Assembly (NCBI RefSeq): GCF_000236685.1
Contig: NC_016633.1
Coordinates: forward strand, 62,001-126,000
From: Sphaerochaeta pleomorpha str. Grapes
GTDB taxonomy: Bacteria > Spirochaetota > Spirochaetia > Sphaerochaetales > Sphaerochaetaceae
Direction: 5' to 3'
Length of the DNA: 64,000 nt
This document shows, piece after piece, positions 17,075-26,036 of the stretch (position 1 is the first letter of the stretch; every line of letters begins with the position of its first letter). Under the pieces are notes generated by a model. That model searched no databases and was not told the DNA's origin. It was given only the letters and a program-made list of their open reading frames with translations. A program made the translations under genes and the position numbers.

Positions 17075-18262
17075 CTATGAGAGCTGGTTGATGTATTCCT
17101 GGACTATTTTCGCACAACTGTTTTCCATGAGTCCGAGGATTTTCATTTCTCGAATGGCATTTTCCTTGGAATCGGAAGCATGTGCTGCATTCACCCTGAT
17201 ATTTGTTCCGAAATCACGCCTGATTGTTCCCGCGGGAGCCTTTGTGGGATCAGTTGGTCCCAAAATATCCCTGATTTTTTTTACTGCATCGACCCCTTCG
17301 TATATCAGGACCATGCATTTGACCAGTCCTGGTTTCTGCAAATCCTCTGGAGGGCAGGCACTGGGACGGATACCTGACATGAAATCTACGATTCTTTCAA
17401 ATTGCTCCTCGGCATAGGTTGCCCCAAAGCTCGTAGCAAGAATCTCTTGGATATTATTGTTAAGGATAACATTGAATTCGCTTTCCAAAAGTTCTTTAGC
17501 CTGCATGCCATAGATCGGTGCCAGTTTGTTTTTGAGATTTTCCTTGATAGGGCCATAGAATTCCAAGGCCTGGGCTACAGACATTCTCAAAACCTTAATC
17601 CCCACAATACGCAATCCAGTCCTGGAAAACATATCGATAATCATCCCGGGACGGGATGACGCATATTTCCAGTTATCCGGTTTGATAATAGCAAGGGTTC
17701 TCTCAGTGCCTTTCCGTTCCGATAATGGAAGGTTTTCGATGATATTGCTCTGGGTTACAAGCCAAGAAGAGATCAATTTGAAGGTAGCATCGGCTTCCTC
17801 TTGGGTCTGGGCAGTCAAGACTCCCGGTTCGAAATAGGATACCTTCTCACATTTCTCGTCCTCAAAAACCAAATCAGCATAGGTATCCCTGATCGATTCA
17901 CCGGTGAGCATTTCCACCCTGCTGTTTTCCCCTTGGAAGTTTCCGCAAACATTTGCCAGTTGGGCACAGGGGTTGGAGCCCTGGAAAACGAGTAACAGGG
18001 AACGGTGGCGCACACCTTTTGAGGGACCTAGGTTTTTTTCTACATAATCGGCAAGCAACGGTGAGGATTTGAACCCCTCTGATTTTTCTCGTTTTCGTAT
18101 GAGCTCGGCATACTCGCTTGCGATTTTTTGATCCATGGCAATCATCTGAGCCCCGACCAATTCAAGGTCGATGCGGGACAATAAGCGCGAAAGAACCCCT
18201 CCTGTGCGGCTTTTTGCGACCGTGTACGGGGTAATCAAAACATACGATAAGCATTGTTCCAT
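17075..18262 (-). CDS. Two-domain nucleoside diphosphate kinase-like protein
   Basis: The 395-residue product contains two NDK-like domains, about 2.5 times the usual 140-150 residues. The C-terminal domain (about 195-395) has ERTLAIIKPD, GLRIVGIKVLRMS, then GPTDPTKAPAGTIRRDFG and the catalytic histidine segment NAAHASDSKENAIRE with His361. It also has an insertion of about 60 residues before the last third. The N-terminal domain (1-185) has LSYVLITPYTVAKSRTGGVL and LLVFQGSNPCAQ but no histidine at the catalytic position (GVLTAQTQEEA instead). NDK transfers gamma-phosphate between nucleotides. Only the second domain should be active. ATG 18262 has AGGAG seven bases upstream. It converges on the DUF438 gene. 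Confidence 0.85.
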   Translation of the reverse strand: MEQCLSYVLITPYTVAKSRTGGVLSRLLSRIDLELVGAQMIAMDQKIASEYAELIRKREKSEGFKSSPLLADYVEKNLGPSKGVRHRSLLLVFQGSNPCAQLANVCGNFQGENSRVEMLTGESIRDTYADLVFEDEKCEKVSYFEPGVLTAQTQEEADATFKLISSWLVTQSNIIENLPLSERKGTERTLAIIKPDNWKYASSRPGMIIDMFSRTGLRIVGIKVLRMSVAQALEFYGPIKENLKNKLAPIYGMQAKELLESEFNVILNNNIQEILATSFGATYAEEQFERIVDFMSGIRPSACPPEDLQKPGLVKCMVLIYEGVDAVKKIRDILGPTDPTKAPAGTIRRDFGTNIRVNAAHASDSKENAIREMKILGLMENSCAKIVQEYINQLS

Positions 18263-18345
18263 CAAAAGACTCCTTCTGCGATTGTCTGTCTATTTATGGT
18301 ACAAGGGGCATCGTCTTTTGTCTATTGAGAAAGGCAAAAATTATT

Positions 18346-18897
18346 TTACATTATTTCAATTTGGCAACAAGCCATGGAAATCAAGGCGGCAGTATGGTTT
18401 TCTACCGTGGAACCTGCACAGTTTTCCGCATCAACAGAAATTTCAATGTCAGGTCGAAAGGCTTTTATAAGCAGTGCATTCGAGATGACACAGATATCTG
18501 TACAGACCCCTGCCAACTCAACTTTCTTGATTTCCGGCATAGCCGCAATCTGCTTTGCCATCTCTACCGAACCGAAGGTGGGTTTTTCAAAAACCCTGGC
18601 GGATTGGAAATAGGGAAGCAGTTCATCGATAATATCATGCCCTTCGGTTCCCTTGATGCAATGGGGAACCGGTAGTTTCAAGCCTTCAGGGGTGTGAAGG
18701 TAATCCTGTGTATGGGTGTCCAGGGTAAACCATAGCTGTTTTTCTGTCTTTTTAATTTTGTCGATAAGCTTGGGTACCAGTTGCTGTGCCTCCCTTGATC
18801 CAAGGGGGCCGGTTACAAAATCCTTTTGCATATCGATTATGATGAGCAAAGAATCAGAAAGAGGTTTTCCAGATTCCGTGTATGTTGCAATATGCAT
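18346..18897 (-). CDS. Nicotinamidase-related cysteine hydrolase (isochorismatase family)
   Basis: The protein of about 183 residues has the isochorismatase-like fold. The catalytic triad is visible as Asp in LIIIDMQKDF, Lys in VFEKPTFGS and Cys in AGVCTDICVISN. LDTHTQDY and PVPHCIKGTEGHD resemble nicotinamidase segments that bind the metal and frame the substrate. Nicotinamidase converts nicotinamide to nicotinate for NAD salvage, and this is the best guess among the family. ATG 18897, with GGAG six bases upstream, overlaps the end of the superoxide reductase gene (18854-18856 stop) by about 44 bases in a different frame. In-frame ATGs at 18903 and 18909 are alternatives. Confidence 0.82.
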   Translation of the reverse strand: MHIATYTESGKPLSDSLLIIIDMQKDFVTGPLGSREAQQLVPKLIDKIKKTEKQLWFTLDTHTQDYLHTPEGLKLPVPHCIKGTEGHDIIDELLPYFQSARVFEKPTFGSVEMAKQIAAMPEIKKVELAGVCTDICVISNALLIKAFRPDIEISVDAENCAGSTVENHTAALISMACCQIEIM

Positions 18898-19231
18898 ATA
18901 CATCTCCATGGTCCTTGTCAGTAAATACGGCGGTTGCCGGTCCATCATTCTTAAGGTTGCTTCTCCGTATTGTCTGTTTGGTTACAAATGTGATAAATGA
19001 AATATGATGGCCTTCTGACTGTGGGTGCATCTTTGCTCCCACGTTTACATATAAGAGTCCATTCTGATGGCGGATCTCAGGGATATGGTATTCCTGACCT
19101 TCCCCAGAGACTTTGGCTTTTAATAGTTCCATCGGTTGGTTGCAGCAAGCAAGGCTATGGCCACCATCCTCGACGACTTCTACTACACTATTGCACACAT
19201 TGCATCGATAGAAAGAAATTTTCTTTGCCAT
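18854..19231 (-). CDS. dfx: Desulfoferrodoxin, superoxide reductase
   Basis: The 125-residue two-domain desulfoferrodoxin reduces superoxide to hydrogen peroxide without making oxygen, a typical anaerobe defence. The N-terminal desulforedoxin site has CNVC and CC (YRCNVCNSVVEV...ACCNQP). The catalytic domain has YHIPEI, MHPQSEGHH and YCNIHGIWK, which supply the histidine ligands and the cysteine that bind the second iron. The usual HPMxxxHYI reads HPQSEGHHI here. ATG 19231 has AAGGAGG upstream. Its 3' end overlaps the nicotinamidase-like gene. It is divergent from the pst operon. Confidence 0.92.
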   Translation of the reverse strand: MAKKISFYRCNVCNSVVEVVEDGGHSLACCNQPMELLKAKVSGEGQEYHIPEIRHQNGLLYVNVGAKMHPQSEGHHISFITFVTKQTIRRSNLKNDGPATAVFTDKDHGDVYAYCNIHGIWKTSF

Positions 19232-19360
19232 GTAGCCTCCTTGCTTAAACGTACTCCTGTTCAAAGAAAGAGAAAAGACTTATTAACAGAATTTTCATAT
19301 ATTCTTGATGCCTTGCTTGCAATTTGACTTCAAGCTCCACACAAGGAGAAACGAAATTCT

Positions 19361-20194
19361 ATGAAAAAAATGACAATTATCCTCATGGTCCTTGCGCTTG
19401 CGATTTCCCCGATTCTTGCAACCGGTTCAAAAGAGACGAAAGCTGTCGAAGAATATACGTTCGGGGGTTCGTCCACGGTTGCCCCCGTGGCTGAGGCTGC
19501 GATCGAAGCCTACCAGAAAGACAATCCAAAAGTGAAACTGAGCTATGAGACCCTCGGGTCTTCAGTCGGTCTCAAGCAACTGCAGGAAGGTACCTTGAGC
19601 CTTGCAGGTTCTTCCAGGGAACTGAAGAGTGCTGAAGTCGAGGCAGGTTTGATCCCCCATACAATCGCCCTCGATGCGCTCAGTGTAGCAACCAACTCCT
19701 CGGTAGGCATCGCCAATCTGACGATGAAGCAGCTCTCTGCCATCTTTGCCGGTGAGATTACCAACTGGAAGGAAGTGGGCGGCAACGACGCGAAGATCGT
19801 GTTGGTCGTCCGTGACGAAAGTAGCGGCACCTATGGTTCCTTCAAGGAAATTGTCCTTGACTCCCAGAAGAAAAGCCCAAGCAAGAATGCGATTGTGGCC
19901 CGGGAGAACGGGGAGCTTGCTGCCAAGATTGCTTCCACTACCGATTCAATCGGGTATATCGGGATGGCGTTCAACCACCTGGTAACTGAGAAAGGTGGTA
20001 CAATCCTCTCTATTGACGGGGTCAACCCCTCGGAAAGTAACGTCAAGAACGGGAGCTACCCGATCAGGCGCGAACTGTATGTAGTTACCGCCGGCGATTT
20101 TGTAGCGGGGAGCATCCAGAAAAGCTTCTTCGACTTCCTGGTTTCCAAGAAGGGCCAGGCTATCGTAAGCGAAGCTGGATTCGTAAGCCTGTAA
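19361..20194 (+). CDS. pstS: Phosphate ABC transporter substrate-binding protein PstS
   Basis: The 277-residue periplasmic phosphate-binding protein has a signal peptide ending near ILATGSKE, with no lipobox cysteine. The phosphate-binding segments are FGGSSTVAPVA (about 31-41), ETLGSSVGLKQL, GSSRELK and RDESSGTYG, matching the PstS clamp of Ser, Thr, Asp and Arg residues. The segments LTMKQLSAIFAGEITNW and VGGNDAKIVLV are also typical, and they recur, degenerated, inside the PstA of this operon. The gene starts the cluster pstS-pstC-pstA-pstB-phoU, which is most likely one phosphate-starvation operon. I could not place a Pho-box-like site. An AAGGAG site precedes the ATG. Confidence 0.95.
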   Translation: MKKMTIILMVLALAISPILATGSKETKAVEEYTFGGSSTVAPVAEAAIEAYQKDNPKVKLSYETLGSSVGLKQLQEGTLSLAGSSRELKSAEVEAGLIPHTIALDALSVATNSSVGIANLTMKQLSAIFAGEITNWKEVGGNDAKIVLVVRDESSGTYGSFKEIVLDSQKKSPSKNAIVARENGELAAKIASTTDSIGYIGMAFNHLVTEKGGTILSIDGVNPSESNVKNGSYPIRRELYVVTAGDFVAGSIQKSFFDFLVSKKGQAIVSEAGFVSL

Positions 20195-20198
20195 CAGT

Positions 20199-21068
20199 AT
20201 GGAAAAAAGAAAAACCTTAGATCAGACATCGACTGTAGTAATTACCATCAGTGCGCTTGTATGCTCTTTTGCCGTATTGCTTCTGGGAGGCTTTATCGTC
20301 TCCCAGGGGCTTCCTATGTTTTCAAAGGTTCCCCTGGTACAATTCCTGTTTTCAACTGATTGGAGTCCGACTGGGGACGTCCCTAATTTCGGTATCCTTA
20401 CGTTCTTTTTCAATACGACGGTAGTTACCGTTCTGGCGCTGGTATTTGCTATGCCCATAGCATTGTCTACCTCAATCTATCTGGCATTGTTTGCAAAGGG
20501 AAAGACCGCCAGTTTGCTGCGTAGTGCCATTGAGTTGCTTGCTTCGATTCCTTCGATTATCTATGGACTGGTAGGTATGGTAGTGATTGTTCCCATTGTT
20601 CGTTCCCTGTTCGGAGGAAACGGCTATAGTATTCTCTCCTGTGCAATCGTTTTGTCAGTCATGATTCTCCCTACAATAATCAGTGTGAGCGAAGTCTCTA
20701 TCAGAAGTGTACGGGATGACTTGAAATGGGCTTCGGTTGCGATGGGTGCCACAACCTGGCAGACTATCAAGGGTGTAGTACTGCCTGCAAGCAGATCAGG
20801 GATTGTGACAGCGTTGGTAATGGGCGTCGGAAGGGCGGTCGGAGAGACAACTGCAGTATTGCTTGTCGGTGGAAACTCTCCTTTGTTCCCCAAGAACCTC
20901 GCTTCCATGGGCCGAACCCTTACCATGAACATCGTTACCGATATGAGCTATGCTGCAGGGACACACCTGCAGGCACTCTTTGCTACCGCAATTCTCTTGT
21001 TTATCTGTGTCCTGGCACTCAATATCCTGGTAATGAAACTGGGAAAGGATAAAAACAATGGCAGATAA
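20199..21068 (+). CDS. pstC: Phosphate ABC transporter permease PstC
   Basis: The 289-residue inner-membrane permease has six transmembrane segments and the PstC family blocks LLASIPSIIYGLVGMVVIVP, DDLKWASVAMGATTWQTI (the ATPase-contact loop) and GRAVGETTAVLLVGG. It forms the phosphate channel with PstA. The ATG lies four bases after the pstS stop and has a weak ribosome-binding site, which suggests translational coupling. The 3' end overlaps pstA by 11 bases. The length is normal for the family. Confidence 0.95.
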   Translation: MEKRKTLDQTSTVVITISALVCSFAVLLLGGFIVSQGLPMFSKVPLVQFLFSTDWSPTGDVPNFGILTFFFNTTVVTVLALVFAMPIALSTSIYLALFAKGKTASLLRSAIELLASIPSIIYGLVGMVVIVPIVRSLFGGNGYSILSCAIVLSVMILPTIISVSEVSIRSVRDDLKWASVAMGATTWQTIKGVVLPASRSGIVTALVMGVGRAVGETTAVLLVGGNSPLFPKNLASMGRTLTMNIVTDMSYAAGTHLQALFATAILLFICVLALNILVMKLGKDKNNGR

Positions 21069-22509
21069 ACGAATCAGGACAAACACTATTGCCCTTGCTA
21101 TCATCAAAACCCTTGCATTCTCCACTTTGTTTATCCTGGTGTTTCTCATCGGATACCTTACCTTCAAGGGGCTTGTTAAGGATGCTATTACCATTAGTCC
21201 CTACAAGGAATCGAAGGACCAGGTTGTTTCTGTCTTCAGCGGTGATTCCCATATCAAGCGAATGTCGTGGGAACAAGTGCGGGATATCCTGGATGGGAAA
21301 ATCTACTCCATGCGAAGTGTGAGTGGATATGATGACGATATTCAGCTTTTTGTAGATCGCTCCTCCTTACCGGTCATTGCAGAGTATTTTGCCCTAAGCG
21401 AGGCATCGATAGCAGAAACTGCCAAGGTTGTCGAGTTTGGGGACAAAGGGATAGCCCGTGCGAACGGGAGCCTTTTTATTGCCAAAACCTCCCAAGGCAA
21501 GGCTTCCGGTTTAAGCAGGGTTGAACTTTCTGCAACGGTCGTGGCAGTCAATAAAACCGTTACTACACTTGTAAATAACAAGAAAGTCGGTATTGTGGAT
21601 GCCTTGGATATTGATAGGCTTGAGAACGGGTCTATCATGAACTGGTCCGATCTCAACGGGTCTGATTTGCGTGTGGTACGTTGCACCAGCTTTGAGCAAC
21701 TTTTCCAGACTGAAGGTGGCTATTTTGTCACTGAGGCCAACCTTGCATATAGCCATAGCGATGTGGAACTGCTGAGTATAAGAAGTACCCACATGGAAAA
21801 AAACCTTACCCTCCGGTTCATGGCAAGCTCTGCTATCCAAGGGGGTAAATATGGTGGTATCGGGTCAATTATCGTGAACACCTTTTTTATGATTCTGCTT
21901 TCCATCCTCTTTGCAGCCCCTGTGGGCCTCGGGGCAGCCATTTACCTGAGTCTCTATGCGCACAAGGGAAAACTGCTTTTCATCATCCAAAGCGGTATCG
22001 ATTTGCTTGCATCGGTTCCTTCAATCATATTTGGTCTATTCGGCCTTTTGGTTTTCGTGCAGACGTTTGGATGGAGCTTCAGCCTGATAAGCGGCAGTTT
22101 GACAATTGCCCTGATGATTTGTCCAACAATCATCCGAACAAGCCAGGAAGCAATTAAGAGTGTGGATGCAAGTCTCTTTGATGGCTCCATTGCCCTTGGG
22201 GCAACGAAGATTGAAACAATCCTAAAAATAAGTATTCCCAATGCAAGGGAAGGGATCATCGGTGGCATCATATTGGCAATCGGAAGGGCAGCGGGTGAGA
22301 CTGCAGCCCTATTGTATACGATAGGTAGCGGAACAGAGGTTGCCAATGGCTTGTTCAGCCCTGCAAGATCTCTGGCAATGCATATCTATCTTACGGTGAG
22401 CGAGGGAAGGGGCCTTGATGGGGCTTTTGCAGCCTCGCTGGTTCTGATGGTTATTGTCTTGATAACCAATCGCATAGCCCGGCTGTTTTCTAGAAAGGAG
22501 TTGAGATGA
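21058..22509 (+). CDS. pstA: Phosphate ABC transporter permease PstA with large PstS-like insertion
   Basis: The second phosphate permease is 483 residues long, about 190 more than usual. Helix 1 spans about 14-36. An outside insertion of about 215 residues (40-255) precedes the permease domain proper (263-480: [29 protein letters not shown] and [15 protein letters not shown]). Within the insertion, [17 protein letters not shown] and [17 protein letters not shown] recall the PstS segments MKQLSAIFAGEITNW and ITNWKEVGGNDAKIVLV, so it is probably a degenerate phosphate-binding-protein-like domain (inference). It may dock PstS or tune transport. The gene overlaps pstC by 11 bases and pstB by 4. 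Confidence 0.93.
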   Translation: MADKRIRTNTIALAIIKTLAFSTLFILVFLIGYLTFKGLVKDAITISPYKESKDQVVSVFSGDSHIKRMSWEQVRDILDGKIYSMRSVSGYDDDIQLFVDRSSLPVIAEYFALSEASIAETAKVVEFGDKGIARANGSLFIAKTSQGKASGLSRVELSATVVAVNKTVTTLVNNKKVGIVDALDIDRLENGSIMNWSDLNGSDLRVVRCTSFEQLFQTEGGYFVTEANLAYSHSDVELLSIRSTHMEKNLTLRFMASSAIQGGKYGGIGSIIVNTFFMILLSILFAAPVGLGAAIYLSLYAHKGKLLFIIQSGIDLLASVPSIIFGLFGLLVFVQTFGWSFSLISGSLTIALMICPTIIRTSQEAIKSVDASLFDGSIALGATKIETILKISIPNAREGIIGGIILAIGRAAGETAALLYTIGSGTEVANGLFSPARSLAMHIYLTVSEGRGLDGAFAASLVLMVIVLITNRIARLFSRKELR

Positions 22510-23270
22510 GTTTGTTCGAAGTAGAGCACTTGGACCTGTTTTATGGTCAGACACAAGCACTCAAAGATGTAAATATTAAGATTGAGGAACAGGCGATCAC
22601 TGCCTTTATCGGGCCTTCTGGTTGTGGGAAATCTACTTTTCTCCGGGTGTTGAACAGAATGAACGACCTTATCGGCAATGTCACCACAACAGGGACAGTC
22701 TTGTTTGGCGGCAAGAATCTGATAACAGACTATGAGCCTATGGAACTAAGGCGTCGTGTCGGGATGGTTTTCCAGAAACCCAATCCATTTCCTATGAGTA
22801 TTTTCGATAACGTAGCGTATGGGCCCCGGTTGTTCAAACGATATACTAAATCCGATATCGCAGACCTGGTTGAGGATAGTCTAAAAAAGAGTGCCTTGTG
22901 GGATGACGTGAAAGACCGGTTGGGGAAAAGTGCCATGAGTCTCTCCGGTGGGCAGCAGCAACGTCTCTGTATTGCAAGAACCCTGGCTACCGGTCCTGAG
23001 GTCGTCTTAATGGATGAACCGACCAGTGCCTTGGATCCGATTTCCACTGCACGGATCGAAGATTTGATGATAAGCTTGAAAAAGCAATATACTATCGTAG
23101 TGGTCACCCATAATATGCAACAGGCGTCCCGGGTCAGTGATGATGTTGCTTTCTTTCTGGTAGATAAAAACAGGTGTGGGTTTTTGGTGGAATATGGTAA
23201 TACCCAGGAATTGTTCCTGAATCCCAAGGACAAGCGTACAGAAGACTATATCAGTGGAAAATTCGGTTGA
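22506..23270 (+). CDS. pstB: Phosphate ABC transporter ATP-binding protein PstB
   Basis: The 254-residue ATPase has Walker [10 protein letters not shown] (about 37-45), Q-loop [14 protein letters not shown], signature [16 protein letters not shown], Walker [14 protein letters not shown] and the H-loop [15 protein letters not shown]. It energises PstC and PstA. The length and all motifs are standard. The ATG overlaps the pstA stop (ATGA-type junction), with AAAGGAG upstream. Confidence 0.97.
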   Translation: MSLFEVEHLDLFYGQTQALKDVNIKIEEQAITAFIGPSGCGKSTFLRVLNRMNDLIGNVTTTGTVLFGGKNLITDYEPMELRRRVGMVFQKPNPFPMSIFDNVAYGPRLFKRYTKSDIADLVEDSLKKSALWDDVKDRLGKSAMSLSGGQQQRLCIARTLATGPEVVLMDEPTSALDPISTARIEDLMISLKKQYTIVVVTHNMQQASRVSDDVAFFLVDKNRCGFLVEYGNTQELFLNPKDKRTEDYISGKFG

Positions 23271-23284
23271 TAGGGAGGAATGAA

Positions 23285-23941
23285 ATGAAGACAACCCAGT
23301 TGGAAGAGAAATTGCAATATTATCATGAGTTGCTTGTCCAGATGCTCAATGAAGTAGAGGGCGCTTTGTTTTTGGCTGTCGATGCGACCAGAAAACGAGA
23401 TACTACCCTGGCAAGCCAAATCATTGCCCACGACCAGGCCATCAATACATTGCGCGATACCGCCGAGCATGAAGGAATCATGTTACTCGTCACAGAACGG
23501 CCCTATGCACATTTTTTGCGTCAGACCATTTCTGACTTGAAGATTGCAGGTGAAATTGAAAGAATGGGTGACTATGCTTCGCATCTAGCCAAGGTCGGCA
23601 GTGCTCTTCCCCATAGCAAAGAGGTTGATTTCATCGTTTCCCAGATTTGCGAGATGGCCCTTTGCGGGGCGAAAATGGCCCGCAGTGTCGCCGATGCCTT
23701 GGATAGCCAGACTTCTGACCTTGCCCGTATGGTGGCTAAGATGGATGATACGATCGATTCCAAACGCGATATGATCAACAATTTGCTTTTCGATTACCAG
23801 AGCACCACCGATGAAGAGCGGGTGGCCCTGTACCAGTGTTTCTATCTTACCAAAGAAATGGAAAGGCTTGGGGACCATGCGACCAATATCTGCGAATGGA
23901 TGGTGTTCACTATTGAGAGTGTCAGGCCTAAGCTGAACTAG
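23285..23941 (+). CDS. phoU: Phosphate transport regulator PhoU
   Basis: The 218-residue all-helical protein is built of two three-helix repeats, with the metal-binding motifs ERMGDYASHLAK (about 83-94) and EMERLGDHATNICEW (near 200) typical of PhoU. It couples the Pst transporter to the PhoR kinase and represses the phosphate regulon when phosphate is plentiful. ATG 23285 is chosen over the earlier in-frame ATG at 23267 because GGGAGG lies six bases upstream of it. It closes the pst operon. A PhoR/PhoB-like pair lies 21 kb away. Confidence 0.95.
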   Translation: MKTTQLEEKLQYYHELLVQMLNEVEGALFLAVDATRKRDTTLASQIIAHDQAINTLRDTAEHEGIMLLVTERPYAHFLRQTISDLKIAGEIERMGDYASHLAKVGSALPHSKEVDFIVSQICEMALCGAKMARSVADALDSQTSDLARMVAKMDDTIDSKRDMINNLLFDYQSTTDEERVALYQCFYLTKEMERLGDHATNICEWMVFTIESVRPKLN

Positions 23942-24009
23942 GGTACAACCTTTGTAGGTTTTGTGGTAAGGTACCAGTGTTTGCCACCATAAACCGAGGA
24001 GGGGGTGTC

Positions 24010-25083
24010 GTGAATCTTATGCTACAGGCGAAGAGCCCTGAGGCCCTGTATGATACGCCATTGTTGCACCAGAGTTCTTTCTGGTCCCAAGTAAAACAGA
24101 ACCAAGGATTCGCTGCACGGGCCTTTGATATAAAAGTCCGTACAAGCGATGTGCTTCAATTGAGTGGATCTTCCTATTTGCTTGATGATGTGCTGGTCTT
24201 GCTTGCTCCCATCGGAAGGTCTTATTCCATGGGATATGTTCCCTATGGACCGGTACTCAACCCCATCGATTCTTTGATGGGGCCCTTCTTGGAAGAACTC
24301 TCAGAGCAATTACGGGAAAAACTTCCCAAGGATTGTGCCTTGCTCCGGTTTGATCTTCCCTGGCAACGGCCGTGGCAAGCCGATAACTTGGATACTTCCC
24401 TGCAAGAGCTCAGGCTCAATTGGGGTACTGAAAGAAAGGTCCTGCGCAAGGCTTGTTCGGATCAACTTCCTCCTGACACCCTGCTTTTGGATCTGTGCGG
24501 CAGTGAAGAATCCATTCTTTCGCGGATGCATAGAAAGACGCGGTATAATATCCACCTTGCCCAGCGTAAAGGTGTGGTGGTGCGGGAAGGGACCTTTGAA
24601 GACCTTCCGATATTCTACGAACTCTATAAAGAGACTTGTCTGAGGAATGGCTTGAACCTCCATGACCTTTCCTTTTTTTCCTCATTCTTCGGGCCAAAGG
24701 ACATCCATGCGGGGTTTTGCCTGCTATTGGCAGAATGGGAAGGTGTTCCGCTTTCTGCAATGTTCCTTACCCGGTCTTCGAACCGGGCAACCTATCTGTA
24801 TGGGGCTTCTTCTTCAAGGATGAGGAACAGCATGAGTACCTATGCATTGCAGTGGAATGCCATTGTCCTGGCAAAAAAATGGGGATGTACCCAATATGAC
24901 CTGTTTGGTTTAGCCCCCTCTGACGAGCCTTCCCATCCCATGCATGGGCTGAATGCCTTCAAAATGGGTTTTGGCGGTAAACCGTTTCATAGGATGGGTT
25001 GCTGGGACTACGCTTTCGACGAACAGATAAGCAACGAATTGTTTGCCTATGAGATGGTCGAGAAAGGATATCACCTGACTTGA
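24010..25083 (+). CDS. FemAB/MurM-family aminoacyl-tRNA-dependent peptidyltransferase
   Basis: The protein of about 357 residues belongs to the FemABX fold (two GNAT domains) that adds amino acids from aminoacyl-tRNA to peptidoglycan stem peptides. Recognisable blocks are GRSYSMGYVPYGPVL, SILSRMHRKTRYNIHLAQRK, and LYGASSSRMRN followed by YDLFGLAPSDEPSHPMHGLNAFKMGFGG. The start is GTG 24010, seven bases after AGGAGG, rather than the frame opening at 23977. An ATG at 24019 is an alternative. Since this lineage is thought to have an unusual cell wall, the natural acceptor is uncertain. The 3' end overlaps the convergent XdhC-like gene by 13 bases. Confidence 0.85.
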   Translation: MNLMLQAKSPEALYDTPLLHQSSFWSQVKQNQGFAARAFDIKVRTSDVLQLSGSSYLLDDVLVLLAPIGRSYSMGYVPYGPVLNPIDSLMGPFLEELSEQLREKLPKDCALLRFDLPWQRPWQADNLDTSLQELRLNWGTERKVLRKACSDQLPPDTLLLDLCGSEESILSRMHRKTRYNIHLAQRKGVVVREGTFEDLPIFYELYKETCLRNGLNLHDLSFFSSFFGPKDIHAGFCLLLAEWEGVPLSAMFLTRSSNRATYLYGASSSRMRNSMSTYALQWNAIVLAKKWGCTQYDLFGLAPSDEPSHPMHGLNAFKMGFGGKPFHRMGCWDYAFDEQISNELFAYEMVEKGYHLT

Positions 25084-26036
25084 AAAAGTATCTTTGCATC
25101 CCCGCCGCAGATCATACCGAGCGAACCTGCCTTGCTACTATCCAGATTGTAGTGGATTATCTCAGCCCTGCTGGCTTTTGCAGATAGCATCTCTTGGGCA
25201 TGTTCGATGGTCTTTGCCTCTACCATACCTCCACCGACCGTACCTGAGGTGGTCCCATCTGCAAAAATAGCTATCTGGAAACCCACATCACAAGGGGCTG
25301 AACCGGTTTTTTCAATGACCCTTGCCAGGATGTACCCTTTGCTTTGGGAAAGTTTTTCCAAAAGTTTCGGGTCGAGCCGTACAGCTTTTTCTTCCTTGCG
25401 GTATACGCTGATAATCTCAGCCATGATACTGATGGCAATCTCGCTGGCAGTGATTGCACCGATGGAAAGCCCGATAGGGGAGTGCACCGTTGCAAGCAGG
25501 TCCTCGCTGAATCCTTTTTTGCGCAGATTGTCCAAGGTTATCTTGACCTTGTTCTTACTGCCGATCATCCCGATGTAGGAATGGGGGAGGCCAAGTGTTT
25601 GTTCCAGGCATACCTGGTCAAATCCATGGCCTCGGGTAACCAGTACATAATAGGGCTTTACCCAGGTCTGTTTTTCAGTGAGGGTTTTCAAAAAAGGAGC
25701 ACAGTGTAAATCAGCTTTGGGATAAAGCTCTTTGTTACAGAATTCTTCCCGCTCATCAAGTATGGACACTTCCATGTCCATCAGGACAGCTAAGGCATAG
25801 AGTTCTTTGGCAACGTGGCCGCCGCCACAGAGAACCAAATGCACCTTTGCCCCCAAAGTCTCGCTAAGTACCTCCCCAGTATCAAACGAGTGGGGAGTCT
25901 GCTGGTAGGTTGCGATTTGTGCATTTCCCCTATAGAGGGCTTCATCCCCAATATACGGACCGGAAACAATGGTCTTTCGTACTATATTGCCTGTTTGCAA
26001 CGCTTTCAGCATCGTATTGTAATAGTTTTCCATCAT
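25071..26036 (-). CDS. XdhC/CoxI family molybdenum hydroxylase accessory protein (permuted domain order)
   Basis: The 321-residue protein relates to XdhC, which inserts or sulfurates the molybdenum cofactor of xanthine dehydrogenase-type enzymes. The usual order is an XdhC_CoxI domain followed by a Rossmann domain. Here the Rossmann part comes first (LVLCGGGHVAKELYALAV, LVTRGHG and IGMIGSKNK), and the CoxI part (VIEKTGSAPCDVGFQIAIF, SGTVGGGMVEA) lies at the C-terminus. Its ATG overlaps the stop of the NifS-like gene in an ATGA junction, so the two are co-expressed. Together with YedE, YedF, DUF3343 and SelD it forms the maturation set for selenium-dependent hydroxylases. Confidence 0.85.
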   Translation of the reverse strand: MMENYYNTMLKALQTGNIVRKTIVSGPYIGDEALYRGNAQIATYQQTPHSFDTGEVLSETLGAKVHLVLCGGGHVAKELYALAVLMDMEVSILDEREEFCNKELYPKADLHCAPFLKTLTEKQTWVKPYYVLVTRGHGFDQVCLEQTLGLPHSYIGMIGSKNKVKITLDNLRKKGFSEDLLATVHSPIGLSIGAITASEIAISIMAEIISVYRKEEKAVRLDPKLLEKLSQSKGYILARVIEKTGSAPCDVGFQIAIFADGTTSGTVGGGMVEAKTIEHAQEMLSAKASRAEIIHYNLDSSKAGSLGMICGGDAKILFQVR

